From positions 1,674,001 through 1,738,000 of the forward strand of contig NZ_CP089593.1 of NCBI RefSeq assembly GCF_021249405.1: a DNA stretch of 64,000 bases. The letters are read 5' to 3'. Positions within the stretch are counted from its first letter, which is position 1. Each line of letters opens with the position of its first letter. The position numbers and the translations under genes were made by a program. The notes under the pieces are model-generated. The model did not search any database. It saw nothing but the letters and a program-made list of their open reading frames with translations, and was not told the DNA's origin. This DNA is from Halobacterium zhouii. Lineage in GTDB: Archaea; Halobacteriota; Halobacteria; Halobacteriales; Halobacteriaceae. This document shows, piece after piece, positions 1 through 8,489 of this stretch.

Positions 1-2
1 AC

Positions 3-665
3 GCCGACCACCTCGGCCTCATCGACGTGCAACAGGACGAGCGCGGGTGGGACGGCGCGCTCGTGAAGAATCCGAACTGTTCGACCATCACGATGGTGCC
101 GACGCTGGCGGCCATCGACTCGTTCGGCCTCGAACGCGTGCACGTCTCGACGCTCCAGGCAGTCTCCGGCGCGGGCTACTCGGGCGTCACCTCCATGGAG
201 ATCCTGGACAACGTCGTCCCCCACATCGGCGGCGAGGCGACGAAGATGGAGACCGAATCCCGGAAGCTCCTCGGGGAGTTCACGGGCGCCGGAGTGGAGT
301 GGCACGACGCCACCGTCTCCGCGTCGTGTAATCGCGTGCCGACCCTCGACGGCCACCTGGAGAACGTGTTCGCAGAGACCGACGCGGACCCGGCACCCGG
401 CGAGGTCGCCGACGCGTTCCGCGCCGCCGACCCCATCGACCTGCCGAGCGCACCCACTCCCCTCATCGAGGTGTTCGAGGAACCCGACCGCCCGCAGCCA
501 CGCCTCGACCGCATGGTCGGGGACGGCATGGCGGTCGCCGCCGGCGGCGTCGAGTCGACGGAGACGGGCGTCCAGTACAACTGCCTCGCGCACAACACCG
601 TCCGCGGTGCGGCGGGCGCGAGCATTCTCAACGGCGAACTGCTCGCCAGCGAGGGCTGGCTGTAG
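3..665 (+). CDS. asd: Aspartate-semialdehyde dehydrogenase, C-terminal part (5' end outside window)
   Basis: The product makes aspartate semialdehyde from aspartyl phosphate with NADPH, the branch point to Lys, Thr and Met. The visible 220 residues contain the catalytic cysteine motif NPNCST (Cys codon at 78-80), the GAGYSGV stretch and a C-terminal dimerisation region with GDGMAVAAGG and CLAHNTVRGAAG. These match the archaeal/fungal branch of the family. The archaeal enzyme is about 345 residues, so roughly the first third lies upstream of the window. The reading frame is open from the first full codon. It converges on the next gene with a 10-base gap. Confidence 0.93.
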   Translation, partial: ADHLGLIDVQQDERGWDGALVKNPNCSTITMVPTLAAIDSFGLERVHVSTLQAVSGAGYSGVTSMEILDNVVPHIGGEATKMETESRKLLGEFTGAGVEWHDATVSASCNRVPTLDGHLENVFAETDADPAPGEVADAFRAADPIDLPSAPTPLIEVFEEPDRPQPRLDRMVGDGMAVAAGGVESTETGVQYNCLAHNTVRGAAGASILNGELLASEGWL

Positions 666-675
666 ATTCTGTCCG

Positions 676-1623
676 CTAGTCCACTCGGTTCTCCAGTTCC
701 TCGCCGGTGTCCAGGCGCTCTACGTTCCCTGCGACGATGTCGGCGAGACGCTCCCAGTGCTCCGGCGTGTGGCCGGCGTTGTGGGGCGTGAGCAACACGT
801 TCTCGAACGTCCACAGCGGGTGGTCCTCGGGCAGCGGTTCGGGGTCCGTGACGTCGAGGGCCGCGCCGCGAATGCCCTGACGCTGGAGGGACGCGACGAG
901 TGCGTCAGTGTCCACGACGCCGCCACGAGCGACGTTCACGAGCACGCACTCCGGTGGAAGCGTGTCGAAGGCGGCCTCGTCGACGAGGTTCCGCGTGGTG
1001 TCGGTGAGCGGCGTGGCGAGCACGAGGTAGTCCGTTCGCGCGAACGCGTCGTGGACGGCCTCGTCGTCGAAACCCACGACCTCGTCGGTCGGCCCGCCCT
1101 TCTCGGGCGTGTACCGGATGCCGACGGTGTCCACGTCGAACCCCTGGAGGCGCTCGACGACGGCGTGCCCGATGGCGCCCATGCCGACCACGGTCACCGT
1201 CGACCCCTTCAGTTCGTGAGCCTGATAGTGGCGATACTCGCGGTTCCGCTGGCGTCGCTGGCCCTCGTGGAGGCGGCGCGCGAACGTCAACACGTAGCCC
1301 AGCACCTGCTCGGCGATGCTCGGCGCGTGGATGCCCGCCGCGTTCGTCACCGGGACGCCGCGCTCGCGGAACGTCCCCATCGGCAGGTGGTCGTAGCCGG
1401 CGTACGCGCCCGCGAACAGTTCGAGGTTTTCCGCCCGCGAGAGCAGGTCTTCGTCGATGCTGCCGCCAGTCACGACCCGAGCGTCCGCGGCGAGGGCGCG
1501 CTCCTCGCCGGGCGTCCTGGCGAGTTCGACGTCGCGGTCCGGCAGTCGTTCGCGGAGTTCGTCGGCGTACTCGTCCATCGGCAGCCCGTGCGTTCCGCGG
1601 CGGAGAACGACGACGTCTGTCAT
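676..1623 (-). CDS. D-2-hydroxyacid dehydrogenase (NAD(P)-dependent)
   Basis: A cytosolic oxidoreductase of 315 residues that interconverts 2-oxoacids and D-2-hydroxyacids. The Rossmann motif GMGAIG is central. It is followed by the family signature NVARGGVVD (catalytic Arg), DVTDPEPLP (Glu) and TPHNAGHTPEHW (His). I chose the ATG giving MTDVVVLRRG, because 21 further residues upstream are Arg-rich and unlike the family. The actual substrate (glycerate, phosphoglycerate, lactate or a branched oxoacid) cannot be read from sequence. There is no ACT domain, so it is not a full-length SerA. Confidence 0.9.
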   Translation of the reverse strand: MTDVVVLRRGTHGLPMDEYADELRERLPDRDVELARTPGEERALAADARVVTGGSIDEDLLSRAENLELFAGAYAGYDHLPMGTFRERGVPVTNAAGIHAPSIAEQVLGYVLTFARRLHEGQRRQRNREYRHYQAHELKGSTVTVVGMGAIGHAVVERLQGFDVDTVGIRYTPEKGGPTDEVVGFDDEAVHDAFARTDYLVLATPLTDTTRNLVDEAAFDTLPPECVLVNVARGGVVDTDALVASLQRQGIRGAALDVTDPEPLPEDHPLWTFENVLLTPHNAGHTPEHWERLADIVAGNVERLDTGEELENRVD

Positions 1624-1751
1624 CGACTCCGACGTGGGCGCGCCGCGCCCTAAGCGTTGCCGGACGGCGAGTGGACTGTCCGGCACCCGACAGTCGCCCG
1701 TCCTCGCCGCTACGGCAAGGGTTTTTGGCGCGTGTAGGCTACGTAGGGTCG

Positions 1752-1979
1752 ATGAGCGAGTCCGAGTCGCTAACGTGTGGGGCGAAACTCGCGCGCGTCG
1801 TCCTCGACAACTGCGGCCCGCTCTCCCCAGAGGAGGTGGCCGAGGAGGGACGCCTCTCGGAGTCGAAGGCCGAGGACGCGCTCGCGGAACTCGCCGACGC
1901 CGGCCTCGCGGAGTGTGTCTGCGGGCTCTGTGAGAGCAAGCAGCAGGTGTACGCGCTCACAGTCGACGAGCAGGCGTAG
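1752..1979 (+). CDS. Small winged-helix DNA-binding-like protein
   Basis: A 75-residue protein that looks like a minimal winged helix. The helices PEEVAEEGRL and SKAEDALAELADAGL resemble the recognition part of MarR/ArsR-like folds. A following beta-hairpin carries CVCGLC, a possible metal or redox site, with another Cys near residue 9. The ATG gives MSESESLTCG; an earlier in-frame start would add 27 residues of GC-rich filler. It stands alone. I infer a regulator or a transcription accessory protein. No named family is recognised with certainty. Confidence 0.75.
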   Translation: MSESESLTCGAKLARVVLDNCGPLSPEEVAEEGRLSESKAEDALAELADAGLAECVCGLCESKQQVYALTVDEQA

Positions 1980-2357
1980 CGCTCTCGTCGAGCAGGCGTA
2001 ACCCTCTTTCTCGGTGCGCGCCTACGTCGGCGTGCGCGCCTCAGTCCCCGGTCGAGTTCGTCCACTCGGACGCGATGACTGCCCGGAGAACCCGGGCGCG
2101 CAACACGAGACGGAAGTCTCCGACTGGCGTCCGTACCGCGCCACCCGCTGAGCCGGCTACTGCTGGCTCGGCAATTGGTGGCGCTTCGCGCCACCCGGCT
2201 CGGCGGTTCACACCGCCTCGCCAGTTAGGGGCGCGAAGCGCCCCTCGCCCGCCACGAGGGTTTCCCGGTCGACAGGGCACGCCGCCCACGGATGAGACCG
2301 GTCGTTAGTGTCGCGGGCGCACATCTCTACAGCGAGACAGTGCCGACGCTATCGTGA
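1980..2357. other. Intergenic region rich in hairpins
   Basis: Between the winged-helix gene and the convergent membrane protein there is no ORF with haloarchaeal protein character. Short open frames on both strands are Arg/Pro-rich. The middle of the region holds a dense run of perfect inverted repeats, listed separately. No terminal repeats or transposase remnant were recognised. Confidence 0.6.
2081..2245. ncRNA. Candidate structured RNA or relic element: consecutive perfect hairpins
   Basis: Perfect stems follow each other: GCCCGG/CCGGGC (2081-2097), GAGAC/GTCTC closing a GNRA-type GGAA loop (2107-2120), TGGCG/CGCCA (2125-2143), GGTGGCG/CGCCACC with loop CTTCG (2177-2195), GGCGGT/ACCGCC (2202-2217) and AGGGGCGC/GCGCCCCT with a 3-nt loop (2227-2245). 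GAGCCGG (2150-2156) also pairs with CCGGCTC (2195-2201), enclosing the fourth hairpin. Such density within 165 nt is unusual even at high G+C. It could be a noncoding RNA, a decayed IS200/IS605-type end with its guide-RNA region, or an extragenic repeat. The strand is unknown and no family was recognised. Confidence 0.4.
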
Positions 2358-3185
2358 TCACCCCGTCAGGTCGTCGGCCCACTTCGAGGGAAGGACACGC
2401 AGCAGGTGGTCAGCCTCTAGACCGTTGGTTGTGACGAACAGAACGTCGTCGCCACCGGTGACGGCGGTGCCGCCGCCGCCCGCTTCGTCCCAGTGCTTGA
2501 AGACAGCGGTAGGAATCGGTAGCTCCCGGACGTCCTCGCCAATCTCACTGCTGGCGACGTACTCCACGCCGTCCCGTCCCTGGATAGCGTCGAAGTCCTG
2601 GGAGACCAACACCGCGCCGTCGCGTCGGCTGATTCCCCAGAACGCCTCGGTCGAGTGCGCCAGAAAGCCCTGGTTGAACGCCCGCTGTGGCACCGGGACC
2701 TCACGGCTCTGACCGTCGACGGCTGCCTCGCCGAGGCGATCGATCTCCTCGGTCTGGGACTCTTCACCGGATTCAGTTTCCTCCTCGACCTCTGGGGCCG
2801 CCTGTCCGGTGGCGTGGTCCGCTTCGGCGGCGCCGCTGGCCTCGTCGACGCTCCCCTCCCCCCCGACATCAGGCTCGGTATCGATCACATCAGTTTCCTC
2901 GACGGACTCCTCGCGGGACCGACGCTGGGCGAGCGCGACCGCCAGAAACGCGCCCCCGAAGGCGAGCTTGACGAGTCCGCGCTTGCGCTGGCCGGCGAGG
3001 AGCGTTCGGAGGCCGCTGAGGAGGGCCGCCCCGCCGATGATTCCCGTCGCCGCGCCCGATCTGACGCCGCGCCACAGATACGGCGTTACCGTCGAAACGA
3101 CCCTGCGGCCGCGTCCGGTTGCGCCGCTACCGGTTTCGGCGTCTGACTCCGACTCTGCTCGTGTGCTGGTGCCAGTTTGGTTCAC
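2358..3185 (-). CDS. Haloarchaeal membrane-anchored acidic protein, unknown function
   Basis: About 275 residues, not assigned to a named family. There is a short polar N-terminus, one or two hydrophobic segments (around GIIGGAALLSGL and LAFGGAFLAVAL), a long Glu/Asp-rich linker and a C-terminal globular part with GFLAHSTEAFWGISRRDG and WADDL. The layout suggests a membrane anchor with an acidic cytoplasmic tail. No ATG is available in frame. I picked the GTG giving V-N-Q-T; a TTG nine codons further upstream is the alternative. It converges with the winged-helix gene across the hairpin region. Confidence 0.7.
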   Translation of the reverse strand: MNQTGTSTRAESESDAETGSGATGRGRRVVSTVTPYLWRGVRSGAATGIIGGAALLSGLRTLLAGQRKRGLVKLAFGGAFLAVALAQRRSREESVEETDVIDTEPDVGGEGSVDEASGAAEADHATGQAAPEVEEETESGEESQTEEIDRLGEAAVDGQSREVPVPQRAFNQGFLAHSTEAFWGISRRDGAVLVSQDFDAIQGRDGVEYVASSEIGEDVRELPIPTAVFKHWDEAGGGGTAVTGGDDVLFVTTNGLEADHLLRVLPSKWADDLTG

Positions 3186-3298
3186 ACATCGGTGTTCGCT
3201 TTCGATACACAAACCATCATCCCCGCTGTATCCAACCCGTATTCACACCAGTTGCTACTCTGCTGAAGAGGGGGCCGGATACGTCGCAGGCAATCACG

Positions 3299-4615
3299 TC
3301 ACGGTGGTGGCCGGATGCGGTGGACGCCCCCACCGCTGTTCCCGCTTCCGAGGACGTACATCTCGTTGCCGTGGCGCTGGAACGCGAAAATCTGGGCCAG
3401 CTTCCCGGCGTCATCGTCCACAACGGGAAGCACCTGGGCCGGCCACAACCCCTCGCTTCGGTGAGTTGCAACGAACAATCGGCCGTTCGCGCGGTAGTCG
3501 CCAAACACGAACCGCTCACGGAGGCCGGGGAGCGCGTGGCCACGGTAGACGTTGCCCGTTATAACCGAGATACCGCTCACATCGCCCCCTTGTTGGGGGT
3601 ACTCGATGACTGGCGACAGAAGCGGTTCGCCGTCCCGGACACTCGACGGCGTGGCATCAGGACAGCCCTCCGCCCCGTAGCAGTGGGTACCCTCCTTCAC
3701 GTTCCACCCGTAGTTACCGCCGTTCTGGACGACGTCGACCTCCTCGAACCAGTTCTGACCCACGTCCCCCGCGTAGAGGTCGTCACCGTCGAAGGCGAGT
3801 CGCCACGGGTTCCGGAATCCCCACGCGAAGTGCTCGTCGAGGCCCGGCGTCCCGACCAGCGGATTGTCCTCAGGAATCGCGTAGCCCGTCTCACCGTGAC
3901 TGCCATCGACGTCGATCCGGAGAATGCTCCCGAGAAGATTGTCGGTCACGTCCTGGCCGTTGCCGCCTGGGACCGCGTCGTACCAGTCGGAGACGTGTCC
4001 GCGTCCCTGGTCACCACCCGCTCCACCATCGCCGACCCCTACGTAGAGGTATCCGTCCGGACCGAAGACGATAGAGCCAGCGTTGTGGTTCGATTGCGGT
4101 TCCGGGATGGTGAGGACGGTCCGTTCAGAGCCGGTTCGTGCGTCGCGCCCGTCTTCCGTAACTCGGAACTCGGCGAGGACGAACGTGTGGCTGAATCCCG
4201 ACGGCGTGCCCTCCCTGGGCGGGGCAGAGTAGCGAACGAACAGGCGGCGATTTGATTCGAACTCCGGGTGGAGGGCGAGGCCGAGAAGGCCCATTTCGGA
4301 GCCGGTGGTGACCGCATCACGCAAGTCCAGTAACGGCTCTGAACGAAGTTCACCGTTTTCCAGAACACGAATCAGCCCGTGTTGCTCGGCGACGTACTGA
4401 ACGTTGATGTCCGGGGCGACGGCCATATCTAACGGGGTGCGCAGACCACTCGCAAGCGTGTCGAGCCCCACAGATGAGGGGGGAGGCGAGGCCGTTGTTC
4501 CGCTGTCTGTCGGTGCCTGGTTGGGGGCCGTAGTCGTACTCGACGAGGGAGTAGCACACCCGGCGAGACCACCCATTGTTCCGGTTACCGCAGCGAGGAA
4601 TCGTCGTCGGTTCAT
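3299..4615 (-). CDS. PQQ-dependent aldose/sorbosone-type sugar dehydrogenase, Tat lipoprotein
   Basis: A 438-residue extracytoplasmic sugar dehydrogenase of the glucose/sorbosone dehydrogenase (Yli/ASD-like) beta-propeller family. The N-terminus is a Tat signal (NRRRF) followed by a lipobox ending LAGC, so the protein should be exported folded and lipid-anchored on the outer face. Family signatures follow: HPEFESNRRLFVRY, NHNAGSIVFGPDGYLYVGVGDGG, a Ca-site-like EIYE region replaced by GDVGQNWFEEVD, and GNYGWN. Such enzymes use PQQ and pass electrons to the respiratory chain. PQQ synthesis genes are not in view. The start ATG puts the twin Arg at residues 3-4. Confidence 0.9.
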   Translation of the reverse strand: MNRRRFLAAVTGTMGGLAGCATPSSSTTTAPNQAPTDSGTTASPPPSSVGLDTLASGLRTPLDMAVAPDINVQYVAEQHGLIRVLENGELRSEPLLDLRDAVTTGSEMGLLGLALHPEFESNRRLFVRYSAPPREGTPSGFSHTFVLAEFRVTEDGRDARTGSERTVLTIPEPQSNHNAGSIVFGPDGYLYVGVGDGGAGGDQGRGHVSDWYDAVPGGNGQDVTDNLLGSILRIDVDGSHGETGYAIPEDNPLVGTPGLDEHFAWGFRNPWRLAFDGDDLYAGDVGQNWFEEVDVVQNGGNYGWNVKEGTHCYGAEGCPDATPSSVRDGEPLLSPVIEYPQQGGDVSGISVITGNVYRGHALPGLRERFVFGDYRANGRLFVATHRSEGLWPAQVLPVVDDDAGKLAQIFAFQRHGNEMYVLGSGNSGGGVHRIRPPP

Positions 4616-4917
4616 GGTGTGACACTATCGATTCCGGAAGACGCGAATGTACCGATTGTAACCAGTCCGTCCGGCTCTGAGCCGAGATCTGTTGACATTG
4701 CTTAGACGAAGTCCTGTCTCACATTTTTCATCTATGCGCTGTGAAAACGGCGTTTACACAGCCGCCTCATAGAGGCGAACGTGGTGAAAGCTCCAGTACC
4801 AATTGTTGATTTCGTGATCGCGTACGCGGGACTCGGAGCCCACAGTTCACCCAGAGTACATTTCACGCCGCCAGTGTTGCACGTATTGTTATCACGCTAG
4901 AGCCAAAGCGTGGCGTA
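4616..4917. other. Divergent promoter region
   Basis: This spans the start codons of the sugar dehydrogenase (leftward) and the sensor kinase (rightward). It is more AT-rich than its surroundings, contains no credible ORF and carries an operator-like inverted repeat near its centre. Both flanking promoters must lie here. Confidence 0.6.
4740..4760. promoter_or_regulatory. Operator-like inverted repeat
   Basis: TGTGAAAACG and CGTTTACACA are separated by a single G and match as an inverted repeat at 9 of 10 positions. The site lies in the intergenic space between two divergent genes, a typical position for a dimeric regulator. The cognate factor is unknown. Confidence 0.45.
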
Positions 4918-6639
4918 ATGGCGTGGAACCCCTCGGTTCTCTCGTGGTTCGCGTTCGCGTCTACGGGGGTTCTCGCGGTGGTGGCCAGCGTGGGGTGGCA
5001 GCGCCGCCGGGACAGCGCGCGGACGTTCACGCTGCTCATCCTCGCGGTCATGCTCTGGGAGGTGGTGTACGGCGTGCAACTCGGATTCACGACGAAAGCA
5101 GAACAACTCCCCTGGCAGCAGATGGCGTTCGCCATCAGCGCGACCGTCCCCCCGCTGTTCCTGATTTTCGCGCTCCAGTACGCCGGAAAGCAGGAACGAC
5201 TGACCACCTGGGGAGAGGTCGTCCTGGGCAGCGAGTTGCTCGCGTTCGCGGCGCTCTCGCTGACGAACCCCATGCATCACCTCGTGTGGACCAGCGCGAC
5301 GCTCAATCCCGGGACCATCTCGGCGATCCTCGACCTCCACCTCGCGGTCGGGTTCTACGCCCACATCCTGATCGCGTACCCCGTCGTCCTGCTCGGACTG
5401 TGGACGATTCTCTCGGTGTACTTCCGGTCGACCCAGACGCACCGCCAGCAGGCCGCGCTACTGCTCGTGGGCGCGATACCGGCGTTCGCCTCGCACGTCC
5501 TGTTCGCACTGAAAGCCAGCCCGATACCGGGGCTCGACTTCACGCCGTTCGCGTTCACGGTGACGGGCGTCACGTACGGCGTCGCGCTGTTCCACTTCGA
5601 CCTGCTGGAGCGAACGCCGGTGGCCCACCAGCGCGCGGTCGAACTCACCGGCGACGGGTTGCTCGTCGTCGACGCGGACGGCGCCGTCGTCGACGGAAAC
5701 CACGTCGCCCGTCAGGTGTACGGCGTCGACCAGTTCGAGAATCAGGACGTCTCGACGCTCACCGGGAAGCCGGACCTCGAAGCGGTCGACGGAACGACCA
5801 CGACCGGCGTCGTCGACGAGACGCGCCGGGTGTACGACGTGTACGTCTCGAAGCTCACCGACAACGTGGCCCTCCACCCCGGGTTTGCGGTCCTCCTGCG
5901 GGACGTGACCGACCGGGATGGGTACGAGCAGCGACTGGAGGTCGCGAACCGCGTCCTGCGGCACAACCTCCGGAACGACATGAACGTCATCCTCGGTCAC
6001 GCCGACCTGCTGGCCGAGCGCGCGACGTCCAGCAAGCAGGAGGAACTGGCCGGCGTGATCGGCTCCGCGGCGGACGACCTCGTGACCCTGAGCGAGAAGG
6101 TTCGACAGATGGTCGACCTCGGGAAGACGGGTCAGACGGAGCGGACCGAGGTCGACACTGTCTCCGTGCTCGAACCGCTCGTCGAAGAGTTCCGCGCGGA
6201 ACATCCAGGCGTCGAGGTGACCGTCGACTTCCCCGACGAGGCGACTGCTGCCGCCGTGTCGGAGCGAGCGTTGACGGTCGCGCTCCGGAACCTCATCGAG
6301 AACACCGCAGAGCACAACGACACGTCGACGCTGACGGTCGACATCACGGTCACCACGGACGGAGAAGAAACCCGAATCCGCGTCACTGACGACGGGTCGG
6401 GGCTGCCCGAGATGGAGCAGGCCGTCCTCCAGAACCACACGGAGACGCCGCTCCAGCACAGCAGCGGCCTCGGTCTCTGGCTCACCTACTGGACCGTCTC
6501 CACGACCGGCGGAGACATCGCCGTCGAGGCGAGCGAGTCACAGGGAACGACGGTCACGGTGACGTTGCCGGCGCGGGACCCGTCGGTGACAACCGGAGCG
6601 ACACGAACCGTCCACGAGCCAGTACACGATTCGACGTGA
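4918..6639 (+). CDS. Membrane sensor histidine kinase (7TM input domain, PAS, HisKA, HATPase)
   Basis: A 573-residue sensor kinase. Residues 1-210 form about seven hydrophobic helices of the histidine-kinase N-terminal 7TM type. Residues 235-330 look like a PAS domain (ELTGDGLLVVDADGAVVDGN). The phospho-acceptor is His349 in the H-box LRHNLRNDMN. The C-terminus has the ATP-binding N-box LRNLIENTAEHN, the G1 motif DDGSGL and the G2 motif GLGLWL. No response regulator is adjacent, as is common for haloarchaeal orphan kinases. The ligand sensed by the membrane domain cannot be predicted. Confidence 0.92.
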   Translation: MAWNPSVLSWFAFASTGVLAVVASVGWQRRRDSARTFTLLILAVMLWEVVYGVQLGFTTKAEQLPWQQMAFAISATVPPLFLIFALQYAGKQERLTTWGEVVLGSELLAFAALSLTNPMHHLVWTSATLNPGTISAILDLHLAVGFYAHILIAYPVVLLGLWTILSVYFRSTQTHRQQAALLLVGAIPAFASHVLFALKASPIPGLDFTPFAFTVTGVTYGVALFHFDLLERTPVAHQRAVELTGDGLLVVDADGAVVDGNHVARQVYGVDQFENQDVSTLTGKPDLEAVDGTTTTGVVDETRRVYDVYVSKLTDNVALHPGFAVLLRDVTDRDGYEQRLEVANRVLRHNLRNDMNVILGHADLLAERATSSKQEELAGVIGSAADDLVTLSEKVRQMVDLGKTGQTERTEVDTVSVLEPLVEEFRAEHPGVEVTVDFPDEATAAAVSERALTVALRNLIENTAEHNDTSTLTVDITVTTDGEETRIRVTDDGSGLPEMEQAVLQNHTETPLQHSSGLGLWLTYWTVSTTGGDIAVEASESQGTTVTVTLPARDPSVTTGATRTVHEPVHDST

Positions 6640-6777
6640 ACGCGAGGTACACTGGACGTCGGGTGAACGCCGCGCAGTGCCGGGCGTCGACGCGCCAGTC
6701 GACGTGAACACGCGCAGCGGCGCCACTCTGCGTTCCGTCACCCACAGACTTATCGGCGAGTCCCGCCGCCTCTCTGC

Positions 6778-8400
6778 ATGGACGCCGAGTCGATACGCGA
6801 GGACTTCCCCATCCTCGAGCGCGAGGTCGGCGGCGACCCGCTCGTCTACCTCGACAACGCAGCGACCACCCAGACGCCGACACCCGTCTCGCGGACGTTC
6901 CAGGAGTACTACGACGGCTACAACGCGAACGTCCACCGCGGCATCCACCGGTTGAGCCACGAGGCCTCTGTCGCCTACGAGGACGCCCACGACCGCCTCG
7001 CGGCATTCGTGGGCGCGGACGGCCGCGAGGAGATGGTGTTCACGAAGAACGCGACAGAGGCGGTGAACCTCGTCGCGCACGGACTCGGCCGGCAGCGACT
7101 CGGTCCCGGAAAGGCGGTGGTGACCACGGAGATGGAACACCACGCCTCGCTCGTGACGTGGCAACAGATCGCCGAACAGACGGGCGCCGAGGTCCGCTAC
7201 GTCCGCGTCTGCGAGGACGGAACACTCGACGCCGAGCACGCCGCGGAACTCGTCGACGACGACGTCGAACTCGTCTCCGTCACGCACGTCTCGAACGTGC
7301 TCGGCACCGTCAACCCCGTGCGTAAACTCGCGGACCTCGCGCACGACCACGGCGCCGCGATTCTCGTCGACGGCGCACAGTCAGTTCCGACGCGACCCGT
7401 CGACGTCGAGGCCCTGGGTGCGGACTTCCTCGCGTTCTCCGGGCACAAGATGGCGGGGCCGACCGGCATCGGCTGTCTGTACGGCAAACGCCACCTCCTC
7501 GAGGAGATGGAGCCGTTCCTCTACGGCGGCGAGATGATCAGTCACGTCACGTTCGACGAGTCCGCTTGGAACGACCTGCCGTGGAAGTTCGAGGCCGGCA
7601 CGCCCCCCATCGCGGAGGGTATCGCACTCGCCGCGGCTGTCGACTACCTCGAGGACATCGGCATGGACGCCGTGGAACGCCACGAGAACGAACTCGCGCA
7701 GTACCTCCTCCGCGAACTCGCCGAGCGAGAACACGTCGAGGCGTACGGCCCGCCCGCTGGCGTCGAGCGCACGGGGCTCGTGTCGTTCAACGTCGGGGAC
7801 GTCCACGGCCACGACCTCTCGGAACTGCTGGACGACCGCGGCATCGCCGTGCGCGCCGGTGACCACTGCACGCAACCGCTCCACAATGTCCTCGACATCC
7901 CCGGGTCCGTGCGCGCGTCGTTCTACGTCTACACCACCCGAGAGGAGGTCGACGCACTGCTCGACGGCATCGAGGACGCGGCGTCCAAGCGCGACGCCCT
8001 CCTCGCCTCCGATCGGTACCACGACCGCCTCCACGACCAGCACCGGAACCCGACGAACGCGGGCGGCCTTCCGAATCCGACGTTCCGAAAGCACTCCGCG
8101 GAGACGAGCTGCGGCGACGAGGGCGAGTTCCACGTCGACGTGGCCGACGACGGCACCATCGCCGACGTCGCCTTCGAGAGCGATTCCTGTGCGGTGAGCA
8201 CCGCGGTCGCCGGCCTGCTCGCCGACCATCTCACCGGCGAACCGGTCGAAGCGCTCGCGGAACTCGACGGCACCGTCGAGGACCTGCTCGACGGCCAGTA
8301 TCCCGCGATGCGACGGGACTGCGTCGTCGGCCCGGAGGACGTCATCCGGGAGGGCGCGACCGAGCACCTCGAGTCGCTCCAAGCGTCGAGCGAGGACTGA
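6778..8400 (+). CDS. sufS: Cysteine desulfurase (SufS type) fused to a SufU/IscU-like scaffold domain
   Basis: A 540-residue two-part protein. Residues 1-410 are a PLP-dependent group II cysteine desulfurase. It has LDNAATTQ near the N-terminus, the PLP lysine K224 in SGHKMAG, and the sulfur-carrying Cys C364 in GDHCTQP. Residues 430-540 resemble SufU/IscU. The three conserved scaffold or sulfur-relay cysteines are present at C445 (SCGDEG), C471 (DSCAVS) and C515 (RRDCVV), with Asp447 beside the first. The enzyme releases sulfur from cysteine for Fe-S clusters. The fusion would let the persulfide pass to its acceptor within one chain. It stands alone, without sufBCD nearby. Confidence 0.92.
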   Translation: MDAESIREDFPILEREVGGDPLVYLDNAATTQTPTPVSRTFQEYYDGYNANVHRGIHRLSHEASVAYEDAHDRLAAFVGADGREEMVFTKNATEAVNLVAHGLGRQRLGPGKAVVTTEMEHHASLVTWQQIAEQTGAEVRYVRVCEDGTLDAEHAAELVDDDVELVSVTHVSNVLGTVNPVRKLADLAHDHGAAILVDGAQSVPTRPVDVEALGADFLAFSGHKMAGPTGIGCLYGKRHLLEEMEPFLYGGEMISHVTFDESAWNDLPWKFEAGTPPIAEGIALAAAVDYLEDIGMDAVERHENELAQYLLRELAEREHVEAYGPPAGVERTGLVSFNVGDVHGHDLSELLDDRGIAVRAGDHCTQPLHNVLDIPGSVRASFYVYTTREEVDALLDGIEDAASKRDALLASDRYHDRLHDQHRNPTNAGGLPNPTFRKHSAETSCGDEGEFHVDVADDGTIADVAFESDSCAVSTAVAGLLADHLTGEPVEALAELDGTVEDLLDGQYPAMRRDCVVGPEDVIREGATEHLESLQASSED

Positions 8401-8489
8401 CCGATTCGCGCACGACGAGCACGGGCGCGAGCGCAGTCGGCGCGTCGCGTGTAGAAACGCTCTTTCGGCCGCCGACCCAATCCTCTCGC

